From: Planctomycetota bacterium
Lineage (GTDB): Bacteria; Planctomycetota; UBA1135; GCA-002686595
DNA: 64,000 nt
Direction: 5' to 3'
Assembly: GCA_026692665.1 (NCBI GenBank)
Contig: JAPLOF010000048.1
Coordinates: 62,001-126,000, forward strand
Positions within the stretch are counted from its first letter, which is position 1, and each line of letters starts with the position of its first letter. The notes under the pieces were generated by a model that saw only the letters and a program-made list of their open reading frames with translations, did not search any database and had not been told where the DNA came from. Positions 44,183 through 53,100 of this stretch are shown here, in pieces. Made by a program: the position numbers and the translations under genes.

Positions 44183-45928
44183 GTGGTGCGCCAGAGCCTC
44201 ATTCTCGTGGCGGCGATCCTCGCGACCGCGGGGGCCTTCTCGCTGTCCAGGGCGCGCTTCGAGCGCGCCGACGCGGCCTACTGCAACGGCGCCGAGCCCA
44301 GCTCGTTGGACCCCCAACAGGTCACGGGCGTCCCCGAGATCCGGCTCGTCCGCGCGCTCTACGAAGGGCTCGTGATCCGCGATCCGCGCACCGGCGTTCC
44401 GATCCCAGGGATGGCGGAATCGTGGACGACTTCGGCCGACGGCCGCACGTGGACGTTCCGGATCCGCGCCGGATCGCTCTGGACCGACGGGCGCGAGGTC
44501 ACGGCCCACGACTTCGCATTCTCATGGCAGCGCCTGCTCGATCCGCGCACGGGAGCTCAATACGCCGACCTCCTCGACTGCGTGCGCGGCGCGCGCGCGT
44601 GGGCCACGACGGTCGGCGACGACGGCGCCCCCGCGCGGAAGTTCGAGGACGTGGTCGCGATCACCGCGCCGGACGACCGGACGCTCGTCGTGGGGCTCGC
44701 GCAGCCCGTCGACCACTTCCTCGAGTTCGCGGTCTCGGCGCCGCTCTGCCCCGTGTCGCGGCACGCACTGGAGGCGGCGCAGGCGCGCTGGCCGGACACG
44801 TGGCAGGTCGAATGGACCAAGCCTGCGAACCTCGTCACGAACGGACCCTTCCGCCTGGTGGAGCGGCGCATCAACGACCGCATCCGGCTGGCGCGCCACG
44901 CGGCCTACTGGGACGCGGACGAGGTGGCGTTTCGGACCCTCGACGTGCTGGCGTCGGAGCAACTCTCGACGAACCTGAACTTCTACCTGACCGGCGAGGT
45001 CGCGTACCTGGACGAGGTGCCGGCCACGGCGATCCCGCGGCTGCGCGGCCGCGAGGACTACCGGCCCGCGCCGTACCTCGCGACGTCGTTCTTCCGCGTG
45101 AACGTCGCGAAGCCGCCGCTCGACGACGTGCGCGTGCGGCGGGCGCTGGCGCTCGCCATCGACCGCGCGGCGATCGCGGACAAGGTCACGCGCGGCGGCG
45201 AGCTGCCGTCGTTCTCGCTCGTGCCCAAGATCCTGCCGGGTTGGACGGGCTCGGAGATCGAGCACGCGGGCGACTTCGCGCGCGACTGCGAAACGGCGCG
45301 GGCGCTCCTGCGCGAGGCGGGCTACGGCCCCGGATCGCCGCTCGAGGTCGAGCTGCACTTCGCGTCGCAAGCGACGAACAAAGACGTGTGCGAGGTCGTC
45401 GCCGACACGTGGCGGCGCGAGCTCGGCGTGACGACGCGCTTGCGCAACCAGGAGTGGAAGGTCTACCTCGACGCCCAGCGACGCCTGGAGTACGAGATCT
45501 CGCGCTCGTCGTGGATCGCGGACTACGCCGATCCGGCCACGTTCCTCGAGGTGTTCGCGCCGGGCGCGGACAACTCGCGCACGGGCTGGAACGACGCGCG
45601 CTACGGCGAGCTGCTCGAGCGCGCGCGCGCGTCGCGCGAGCCGGAGCGCGGGCGGCTCCTCCAGGACGCCGAAGCGCTGCTCCTGCGCGAGCTGCCGATC
45701 CTGCCCGTCTACACGTTCGCGGTGACGTCGCTCGTCGATCCGCGGCTGGGCGGCTTCCACGCGAACCCGCTCGACGAGCACTTCCCGAAGTTCTGGTACT
45801 GGATGGACGACGCGGAGCTGGCCGCCAGGCGCGGAGCCGACGCAGCCGGCTCGCGGCTCGTCGAGAGCCACGGACCGTCGGAAGGCCTGTACTCCCCGGC
45901 AGAGCGGCGCCGGCGCGCGCAGCGATGA
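44183..45928 (+). CDS. Peptide ABC transporter substrate-binding protein, OppA-like (system 2)
   Basis: A 581-residue family-5 binding protein. From GTG 44183 the N terminus is VRQSLILVAAILATAGAFSL, a signal or anchor; an ATG at 44105 would put 26 charged residues in front. The mature part opens YCNGAEPSSLDPQQVTGVPE, close to OppA/MppA, and has TWTFRIRAGSLWTDGREVTA and DFAFSWQRLLDPRTGAQYAD. It is more OppA-like than the system 1 SBP, so the two transporters probably take different peptides. It overlaps the OppB gene by four bases. Confidence 0.93.
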   Translation: MVRQSLILVAAILATAGAFSLSRARFERADAAYCNGAEPSSLDPQQVTGVPEIRLVRALYEGLVIRDPRTGVPIPGMAESWTTSADGRTWTFRIRAGSLWTDGREVTAHDFAFSWQRLLDPRTGAQYADLLDCVRGARAWATTVGDDGAPARKFEDVVAITAPDDRTLVVGLAQPVDHFLEFAVSAPLCPVSRHALEAAQARWPDTWQVEWTKPANLVTNGPFRLVERRINDRIRLARHAAYWDADEVAFRTLDVLASEQLSTNLNFYLTGEVAYLDEVPATAIPRLRGREDYRPAPYLATSFFRVNVAKPPLDDVRVRRALALAIDRAAIADKVTRGGELPSFSLVPKILPGWTGSEIEHAGDFARDCETARALLREAGYGPGSPLEVELHFASQATNKDVCEVVADTWRRELGVTTRLRNQEWKVYLDAQRRLEYEISRSSWIADYADPATFLEVFAPGADNSRTGWNDARYGELLERARASREPERGRLLQDAEALLLRELPILPVYTFAVTSLVDPRLGGFHANPLDEHFPKFWYWMDDAELAARRGADAAGSRLVESHGPSEGLYSPAERRRRAQR

Positions 45929-46914
45929 CGCGCTTCCTCCTGCGGCGCCTCGCCTGGGCGATCGTCACGATCCTCGCGGTCGCGACGCTGTCCTTCGTCC
46001 TGATGCGCAGCGTGCGCGGCGGGCCGTTCGACTCGGAGCGCCGCGCCTCGGCCGCCGTCGAGCAGAATCTGCGCGAGCGCTACCACCTCGACTGGCCTCT
46101 GTGGAAGCAGTTCGCGGCCTACATCGGCCCCTTCGAGCTGGGCGCGCACGGACCGGAACTCCTGGGCGGCGACGGCACCGACACGTTCGGCGGCGTCTTG
46201 GCCGGCGACCTCGGACCGTCGCTCATGTACCGCGACGCCAGCGTGAACGACATCCTGGCGCAATCGCTGCCGATCTCGGCCGCGCTGGGATTCCTGGCCT
46301 TGTCCTGGGCGCTCGTCGTGGGCGTCGGCGCGGGCATCGTGTCGGCGCTGAAGCGCGGCACGCGCGTCGACGTCGCGCTGAGGCTCGCGGCGACCACGGG
46401 CATCGCCCTGCCGAACTTCGCGATCGCGGGTTTCCTGGTGCTGCTCTTCGCGTTCGTGTGGCCGATCCTGCCGGTCGCGGGGCACGGATCGCTGCGGCAC
46501 CTCGTGCTGCCGTCGCTGGCGCTGGGAGCGCCGTTCGCGGCCTACATCGCGCGCCTCACGCGGTCCGGGATGCTCGAGTCGCTCGGGCACGACTGCATCC
46601 GCACCGCGCGGGCGAAGGGGCTCCCGGAGCGGCTCGTCGTGATGCGCCACGCGCTGCGCGGCGGGATCCTGCCGGTCGTCAGCTACCTCGGTCCCGCCGC
46701 GGCCGGCGTGCTGACCGGATCGCTCGTGATCGAGCGCATCTTCGCGATCCCCGGCACGGGCTCGCACTTCGTGAACAGCGCGCTGAACCGCGACTACACG
46801 CTCGCGATGGGCGTGACGATCCTCTACACGGCGCTCGTCTGCGGCCTGAACCTCCTGGTGGACGTCGTGTACGCCGCGCTCGATCCGCGCATCGCGCTGG
46901 AGGACGAGTCGTGA
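45925..46914 (+). CDS. Oligopeptide ABC transporter permease, OppB-like (system 2)
   Basis: A 329-residue permease. First segment FLLRRLAWAIVTILAVATLS followed by the RGGPFDSERRAS loop known from OppB; EAA loop in RTARAKGLPERLVVMRHALR; C-terminal IERIFAIPGTGSHFVNSALN. The ATG overlaps the SBP stop (ATGA) and the stop overlaps the next GTG, showing tight translational coupling. Confidence 0.95.
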   Translation: MTRFLLRRLAWAIVTILAVATLSFVLMRSVRGGPFDSERRASAAVEQNLRERYHLDWPLWKQFAAYIGPFELGAHGPELLGGDGTDTFGGVLAGDLGPSLMYRDASVNDILAQSLPISAALGFLALSWALVVGVGAGIVSALKRGTRVDVALRLAATTGIALPNFAIAGFLVLLFAFVWPILPVAGHGSLRHLVLPSLALGAPFAAYIARLTRSGMLESLGHDCIRTARAKGLPERLVVMRHALRGGILPVVSYLGPAAAGVLTGSLVIERIFAIPGTGSHFVNSALNRDYTLAMGVTILYTALVCGLNLLVDVVYAALDPRIALEDES

Positions 46915-47999
46915 GCGCGCCGACGTCCACGACCGTCGCGCCGCAGCCGCGCGATCCGCGCCGCCGCGACGAGGAGCTGCTCGGCGCCGCCCTGGCGTCG
47001 CCGGGCCCGTGGCGCCGGGCGTGGGAGGACTTGCGCGCGAACCGCGCGGCGTTCCTCGCGCTCGTGTTCCTGGCGGCGGTGGCCGCGACGAGCCTGCTCG
47101 CGCCCCTGCTGCCTCTCCCCTCGCCCATCGCACTGGAGCTCGCGGACGAGCCGCTGGCCCCCGCCGCGCCCTGGAACGGATTCCTCGTGCACGGATTCCA
47201 GCCGCAATACTGGGATCTCGGTCCGATCGACCGCGCGCTCGTCTCGCTGCGCCAGGGGATCTTCGGCGACCTGCAAACCGGTCCCTGGCTCGGCACCGAC
47301 CAGAAGGGCCGCGACGTCCTGGCGCGCATCGTGTGGGGCTCGCGCACGTCGCTCGCGGTCGGGCTGCTCGCGACCTTGACCAGCCTGCTCGTCGGCGTGA
47401 CGTGGGGCGCCGTCGCGGGCCTCGCCGGCGGCCGCGTCGACCAGGTGCTGATGCGCATCGTGGACGCGCTCTACTCGCTGCCCTTCATCTTCGTCGTGAT
47501 CTTCCTGATCACCGTGCTCGACGGCTGGCGCGAGGAGCTGCACGGGCTCTTGGGGCTCGAGCGCGAGTCGCTCTTCTACGTCACGATCGGGCTCTTCTAC
47601 TGGCTGACGATGGCGCGCGTCGTACGCGGACAGGTGCTGCAGCTGCGCAACGCCGAGTTCCTGGCCGCCGCGCGCCTCGCGGGAGCACGCTGGCCGTGGC
47701 TGATCCGCGTGCACGTGCTGCCGAACGTGCTCGGGATCGTGCTCGTGTACCTGACGCTCTCGATCCCCTCGATCCTGCTCTTCGAGTCGTTCCTCTCGTT
47801 CCTGGGCCTCGGCATCGAGCCGCCCAAGGTCAGCTGGGGCCTGCTCGCCGTCGACGGCGCCGACGCGATCAACCCGCTGGGCCTCGACTGGTGGCTCGTG
47901 GTGTGGCCGGCCGCGGCGATGGGCAGCGTGCTGCTCGCCTTGAACGTGCTGGGCGACGGCCTGCGCGACGCGCTCGATCCGAAGGGTGGCCGCGAATGA
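46911..47999 (+). CDS. Oligopeptide ABC transporter permease, OppC-like (system 2)
   Basis: A 362-residue permease of usual length. A cytoplasmic tail of about 40 residues precedes the first membrane segment (AAFLALVFLAAVAATSLLAP); then PWLGTDQKGRDVLARIVWGS, the conserved start of the permease fold, the EAA loop LAAARLAGARWPWLIRVHVL, and ESFLSFLGLGIEPPKVSWGL. The GTG start overlaps the OppB stop (GTGA). Confidence 0.95.
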   Translation: MSAPTSTTVAPQPRDPRRRDEELLGAALASPGPWRRAWEDLRANRAAFLALVFLAAVAATSLLAPLLPLPSPIALELADEPLAPAAPWNGFLVHGFQPQYWDLGPIDRALVSLRQGIFGDLQTGPWLGTDQKGRDVLARIVWGSRTSLAVGLLATLTSLLVGVTWGAVAGLAGGRVDQVLMRIVDALYSLPFIFVVIFLITVLDGWREELHGLLGLERESLFYVTIGLFYWLTMARVVRGQVLQLRNAEFLAAARLAGARWPWLIRVHVLPNVLGIVLVYLTLSIPSILLFESFLSFLGLGIEPPKVSWGLLAVDGADAINPLGLDWWLVVWPAAAMGSVLLALNVLGDGLRDALDPKGGRE

Positions 48000-48027
48000 G
48001 CGCCACGTGCACGATCGGAGGCCGCGG

Positions 48028-49029
48028 ATGAGCGCGCTTCTCGAGGTCGACGGGCTCTCCGTCACGTTTCGCTCACGCCGCGGCGAGACACGCGCGGTGG
48101 ACGGCTTCGGCTACACGCTGGAGGCCGGCGAAACGCTCGGCATCGTCGGCGAATCCGGCTCTGGCAAGTCCGTCGCGCACCTCGGGATCCTGGGGCTGCT
48201 CCCGAGCTCCGCGCGCGTCGAGGCGAGCCGCCTCACGTTCGCCGGCCGCGATCTCCTGACCCTGCGCGAGGACGAGCGCCGCAAGTTGCGCGGCCGCGAG
48301 ATGGCGATCGTCTTCCAGGACCCGATGAGCGCGCTGAACCCGCTGCTGCCGATCGGGCTGCAGCTCAGCGAGGTCCTCGAGGTGCACGAGAACGCGACGC
48401 GGCGCGACGCGCGCCGCCGCGCCGCCGCCGCGCTGGGCGAGGTCGGCATCTCCGACCCCGAGGCGCGTCTCGACGTGTGCCCCCACGAGATGTCGGGCGG
48501 CATGCGCCAGCGCGTGGGCATCGCGATGGCGCTCCTGTGCCGGCCGAAGCTCCTGGTCGCGGACGAGCCGACGACGGCGCTCGACGTGACGATCCAGGCG
48601 CAAGTGCTCGACCTCCTGCGCGACCTGCAGAAGAAGCACGGGACCGCGATCGCGTTCATCACGCACTCGCTAGGCGAGGTCGCCGGGCTGTGCGACCGCG
48701 TGCTCGTGATGTATGCGGGCCGCGTGGTCGAGAGCGCCGGAGTCGACGCACTCTTCTCGAATCCCCTGCACCCCTACACGCGCGGCCTGCTCGCCAGCGT
48801 GCCGCGCATCGACGGCGACGTGAGCCGGCCGCTGCGGGCGATCCCGGGCTCGCCGGCGTCGCTCGTGCGGACTTCGACCTCGTGCGCGTTCGCGCTGCGC
48901 TGCGCGCTGGCCGAGGATCGCTGTGGCAGCGCGAGGCCCGCTTTGGAGTCCCACCAAAGCCCCGATCCCGCCCACCGCGCCGCGTGCTTCCGCGCCGGCG
49001 TCCCGGACCCCGCGGAGAGCGCGCCGTGA
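48028..49029 (+). CDS. Oligopeptide ABC transporter ATPase, OppD-like (system 2)
   Basis: A 333-residue ATPase. Walker A GESGSGKS, Q-loop FQDPMSALNPLLPIG, signature MSGGMRQRV, Walker B LLVADEPTTALDV, and the C-terminal extension HPYTRGLLASVPRIDGD with Cys residues in SCAFALRCALAEDRC. A good ribosome-binding sequence CGGAGG lies 6-11 nt before the ATG at 48028, which decides the start over the in-frame ATG at 47986 (inside oppC). Confidence 0.95.
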   Translation: MSALLEVDGLSVTFRSRRGETRAVDGFGYTLEAGETLGIVGESGSGKSVAHLGILGLLPSSARVEASRLTFAGRDLLTLREDERRKLRGREMAIVFQDPMSALNPLLPIGLQLSEVLEVHENATRRDARRRAAAALGEVGISDPEARLDVCPHEMSGGMRQRVGIAMALLCRPKLLVADEPTTALDVTIQAQVLDLLRDLQKKHGTAIAFITHSLGEVAGLCDRVLVMYAGRVVESAGVDALFSNPLHPYTRGLLASVPRIDGDVSRPLRAIPGSPASLVRTSTSCAFALRCALAEDRCGSARPALESHQSPDPAHRAACFRAGVPDPAESAP

Positions 49030-50033
49030 GCCTGCTCGAAGTCCGCAACTTGACCGTGCGCTTCCCGATCCGCGGCCGCGGCCTGTTCGCGCGTCCCCGC
49101 GGCGCGATCCACGCCGTCGAGGACGTCTCGTTCTCGCTGGAGCGCGGCGGGGCACTCGGACTCGTCGGCGAATCGGGCTCGGGCAAGTCGACGACGGCGC
49201 GCGCGATCGTGGGGCTCGTCAGGCCGACGTCGGGCTCGGTGAAGCTGGACGGCACGGAGCTCACGACGCTGTCGGAGCGCGAGCGCCGCCCGTGGCGCCG
49301 ACGCGTGCAGATGGTCTTCCAGGACCCGACGGGCTCGCTCGATCCGCGCCTGACGGTCGGCGCGATCGTCGCCGAACCTCTCGCGATCCAAGGCGTGGGC
49401 ACGCGGAAGGACCGCCGCGCGCGCGCCGCCGCGCTGCTCGAGTCGGTGGGCCTCGACGCCACGGCGCTCGAACGCTACCCCCACGAATTCAGCGGCGGCC
49501 AGCGCCAACGCATCGGCATCGCCCGCGCGCTGGCGCTCGAGCCCGAGTTGCTCGTGCTCGATGAGCCGGTGAGCGCGCTCGACGTGTCCGTGCAGGCGTC
49601 CGTCGTGAACCTGCTGGCCGAGTTGCGCGCGCGGCTCGGGCTCTCGTACCTGTTCATCGCGCACGACCTGGCCGTCGTGCGTCACGTCTGCGAGCGGGTC
49701 GCGGTCATGTACCTGGGCCGCATCGTCGAGGAAGGACCACGCGAGGAGCTCTTCGCGCGTCCGCGGCATCCGTACACGCAGGCGCTGCTCAGCGCCGTGC
49801 CGGTGCCCGACCCGCACGCCGAAGTCTCACGTTCACGGATCGTGCTGGCAGGCGATCCCCCGTCTCCCGCGAAGCCGCCGAGCGGCTGCGCGTTCCACCC
49901 GCGGTGTTCCCAGCGGCACCTCGTCTCCGCCGATCGCTGCCAAGTCGAGGTCCCGAGCCTCCGCACGACACCCGGGAGTCCCTCGCTTTCGGCCTGCTTC
50001 CTGGAGTCTGGCCGCCCCTCGAGACCCTCTTGA
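49026..50033 (+). CDS. Oligopeptide ABC transporter ATPase, OppF-like (system 2)
   Basis: A 335-residue ATPase completing the second Opp operon. Walker A GESGSGKST, Q-loop FQDPTGSLDPRLTVG, signature FSGGQRQRI, Walker B LLVLDEPVSALDV, H-loop FIAHDLAVVRH, and the C-terminal extension HPYTQALLSAVPVPDPHAEV with GCAFHPRC. The GTG start overlaps the OppD stop (GTGA). The 144 nt that follow hold the upstream element of the first FG-GAP gene. Confidence 0.95.
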   Translation: MSLLEVRNLTVRFPIRGRGLFARPRGAIHAVEDVSFSLERGGALGLVGESGSGKSTTARAIVGLVRPTSGSVKLDGTELTTLSERERRPWRRRVQMVFQDPTGSLDPRLTVGAIVAEPLAIQGVGTRKDRRARAAALLESVGLDATALERYPHEFSGGQRQRIGIARALALEPELLVLDEPVSALDVSVQASVVNLLAELRARLGLSYLFIAHDLAVVRHVCERVAVMYLGRIVEEGPREELFARPRHPYTQALLSAVPVPDPHAEVSRSRIVLAGDPPSPAKPPSGCAFHPRCSQRHLVSADRCQVEVPSLRTTPGSPSLSACFLESGRPSRPS

Positions 50034-50088
50034 CGAACCGTTACCGGTCCCCCTACGGCCAGTCACGAGACTCCCGGGGAGGAGCGAG

Positions 50089-50145
50089 CGAGAAGTCGAA
50101 ACGGACTCTAGACTCGGAAGTCCGTTCTCCGCCGTTCCCGGCGGA
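50089..50145 (+). promoter_or_regulatory. Conserved upstream element of FG-GAP gene A
   Basis: The element reads CGAGAAG, then TCTAGACTCGG, then a perfect hairpin CCGCCG-TTCC-CGGCGG at 50129-50144. TAGACT (50109-50114) ends exactly 14 nt before the hairpin, as in the copies upstream of genes B and C. If TAGACT is a -10 box the mRNA would begin with the hairpin. The base at -35 is GAGCGA, unlike the sigma70 consensus. Confidence 0.7.
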
Positions 50146-50177
50146 TGCCTGCAGGCCCCCAGCGGTCCATACTCTTC

Positions 50178-53100
50178 ATGTTCCTAGCCGCGCTCTCGTT
50201 CGCCGGTCTGCCCCTTCAACTCGCCGGCACGCTCCCCGTCACGGAGCAGCAGGCACAAGTTCCCGCAGCGCGCCAGGTCGAGTCCGAGTCGATCTGGACC
50301 GCCGGTCAAGGCGGCGCGAGCGCGACCGATACCCAGCGCGGCTGGGACCTCGCGGTCACCGAGCGCGGCCTGCGCGTACGCCCGCTGGATGGATCGCCGG
50401 GCGCGGAAGACCAGGCCTGGTCCTTCGGGATCGGCACGGCGAGCTTCGGGCGGACGGGCGCGGCGCAAGCCGTCACGCTCGGCCAACCCGCGGCGCGCGG
50501 AGAGCGCGTCGACCTCGACCACGGTTCGCTGTCGGAGTGGTTCGTGCGCGGCGAGCACGGCGTCGAGCACGGGTGGACGATTCCCTCGGCTCCGGAGGGC
50601 GACGCGAAGGTGCCGCTGTGGATCGGGCTGCGCGTCGAGGGCGACCTGTCGATGCACATCGTCGACGATGGGAGCGGTGCCTTCCTGCTCGATTCACGCG
50701 GAACGCTACGCTTGCGCTATGTCGACCTGAAGACAATCGACGCGAACGGCACAGCCCTACCGTCGCGGCTGATGCCGAGCCCCTTCGGCGTCGGTGTACA
50801 GATCGACGCACGGAATGCCGCGTACCCGATCACGGTCGATCCGGTGGTAGCGCCTCCGGCGTGGAGCTTCACCTCAGGACAGACCGGAGCGGGAACCTCG
50901 TACATCGGGAAGGGGCAGACCGCAGGCGATGTCAACGGTGATGGTTTCACCGACCTCATCGTGAGCGCACCCGGGTTTGACGGGGGAGCAGTGGACGAGG
51001 GCCATGTGTGGGTGTTCTACGGACATCCCAGCGGGCCATCCGTGACTCCTGACTGGCAAGGGTCTGGGAGCGGGGCTGCCGGGGGGCTCTACGGCCGCGC
51101 AGTCGCTGGCGTTGGTGACGTCAATCACGACGGCTTCGACGACATTGCCATTACCGCGACGGGGATCGGCGGCGGGAAGCTGTTCCTCTACTTCGGTAGC
51201 GCCGCCGGACTTGGGCCCGTCGGAGACCCTAGCAACGCCGACTTCACCTACACGGGCCAGCAGTCGTTTGGGATGATGGTCAACGCCGCCGGCGATGTGA
51301 ACGGCGACGGCTATGACGATGTCATCGTTGGAGCGCAGCTCGAGGATGTGGGTGCGCTGATCGATGCCGGGCGCGCCTACGTCTTCCTCGGCGGGCCGAC
51401 CGGACCGGTCGTCTCGGCGACGAACCCCTGGATCCAGGATGGAACGCAGGCCGGTGCCCAATTCGGTACCGGTGCTGCGACAGCAGGAGACGTCAACGCA
51501 GACGGCTACTCGGACATCATCATCGGGGAGCCGCTGCGCGACTCGGGCAACGGGCTTGCGTACGCGTACTACGGCGGGCCGAACTTCGCGACCGACCACA
51601 CCGCAGATTGGACACGAGCCGAGGGCGCGCCGCAGGGGCAGCTCTTCGGCGTGTCGGTCTTCACAGCCGGGGACGTGAACGGTGATGGCTTCAATGATGT
51701 CGTCGTCGGGGCGATGTTTCTGACCCTCGGGACGAACCAAGAAGGAGTCGCCTACGTCTATCACGGTGGCCCTGGCGGATTGAGCGGCCCGAACGGACAA
51801 GGCCAGAGCAGCTATTCCAACGCCCGTTACGGTTGCTCTGTGTCCACTGCGGGCGATGTCGACGCGGATGGCTTCGCGGACGTGATCGTCGGCGCGTACT
51901 CCTACCCGACCGCCGGCAACAACTCCGGAGGCGCGTTCATCCTGCACGGTAGCCCGAGCGGCATCTCCGCGTCGGGGACTACCGGCCAGCAGATTCTGAG
52001 CGCGCCGGGCCCGGTGTGCTACTTCGGCCAAATCGTCGGCTCCGCGGGCGACGTGAACGGCGACGGTTTCGGCGACGTGATCGTCCAATCGCCAGGGTTC
52101 AACTCCGACGCGGGTCTCTACCAGGTCTTCTTCGGTTCTCCCAACCCGCAGCCGAGTTGGGCGCCGCCCCTGGTCGAGCTCGGCTCGCTGTCGAGCGGCA
52201 CAGCCAGTTCGCGCACCGGGCGCTCTGTCTCCAGTGCCGGCGACGTGAACGCCGACGGGTTCAACGACGTCATTGTCGGATCGCCCGAGTTCGGCGCGAC
52301 GGACAACGGGCGAGTTCAGGTCTTCCTCGGTGGCGCCGGGGGTCTCAACCTCGCCACTCCGTTCTGGACCTTCGACAGCACGAACACGGGTGAGAAGTTC
52401 GGCTGGTCCGTGTCGGCGGGCGACATCGACAACGATGGCAAGTCCGACATCCTCGTCGGCGCACCCAACTACTCGAACGGCCAGACGAACGAAGGCCGTG
52501 TGTACCTGTTCAGGAGCCTCGGTGGCTCGATCGCTGCGACCCCGACCTGGAGCTACGAGAGCAACCAGGCGGGCGCCCTGCTGGGCAGCGCCGTCTCCGC
52601 GCTCGGCGACGTCAACGCCGACGGCTTCAGCGACATCGCCGCCGGCGCGCCGGGCGCGACCAGCGGCCAGGGCAGCGTCACCATCTTCCACGGGCGAGGA
52701 ACGGGCCTCGCCCTCATCACGCCTGCGATCACCATCACGAGCGGGATCCCGGGCTCGGAGTTCGGCACCGCGCTCGCGTTCGTCGGCGACGTCGATCTGG
52801 ACGGGTTCAGCGACTTGGCCGTCGGCGCGCCGAAGATCGACAACCCGCAGGTCGACGAAGGGCGCGTCTACGTCTACCTCGGTTCCTACACAGGCATCAC
52901 GGGCGCTGTCGGTGACGACGAGGAGTCCAATCAGGCCGGCGCGCAGCTCGGCAGTTCGATCGCGCAGTGCGGCGACGTGAACGGCGACGGTCGTGCGGAG
53001 ATCCTCGTCGGCGCGCCGGGCTACGACGCGGCGACGAACGGCGGGGCCGCGTTCCTCTACCAGGCGCTGCCCGCGGGCGCGGGCATCACGTTGGCGGCGC

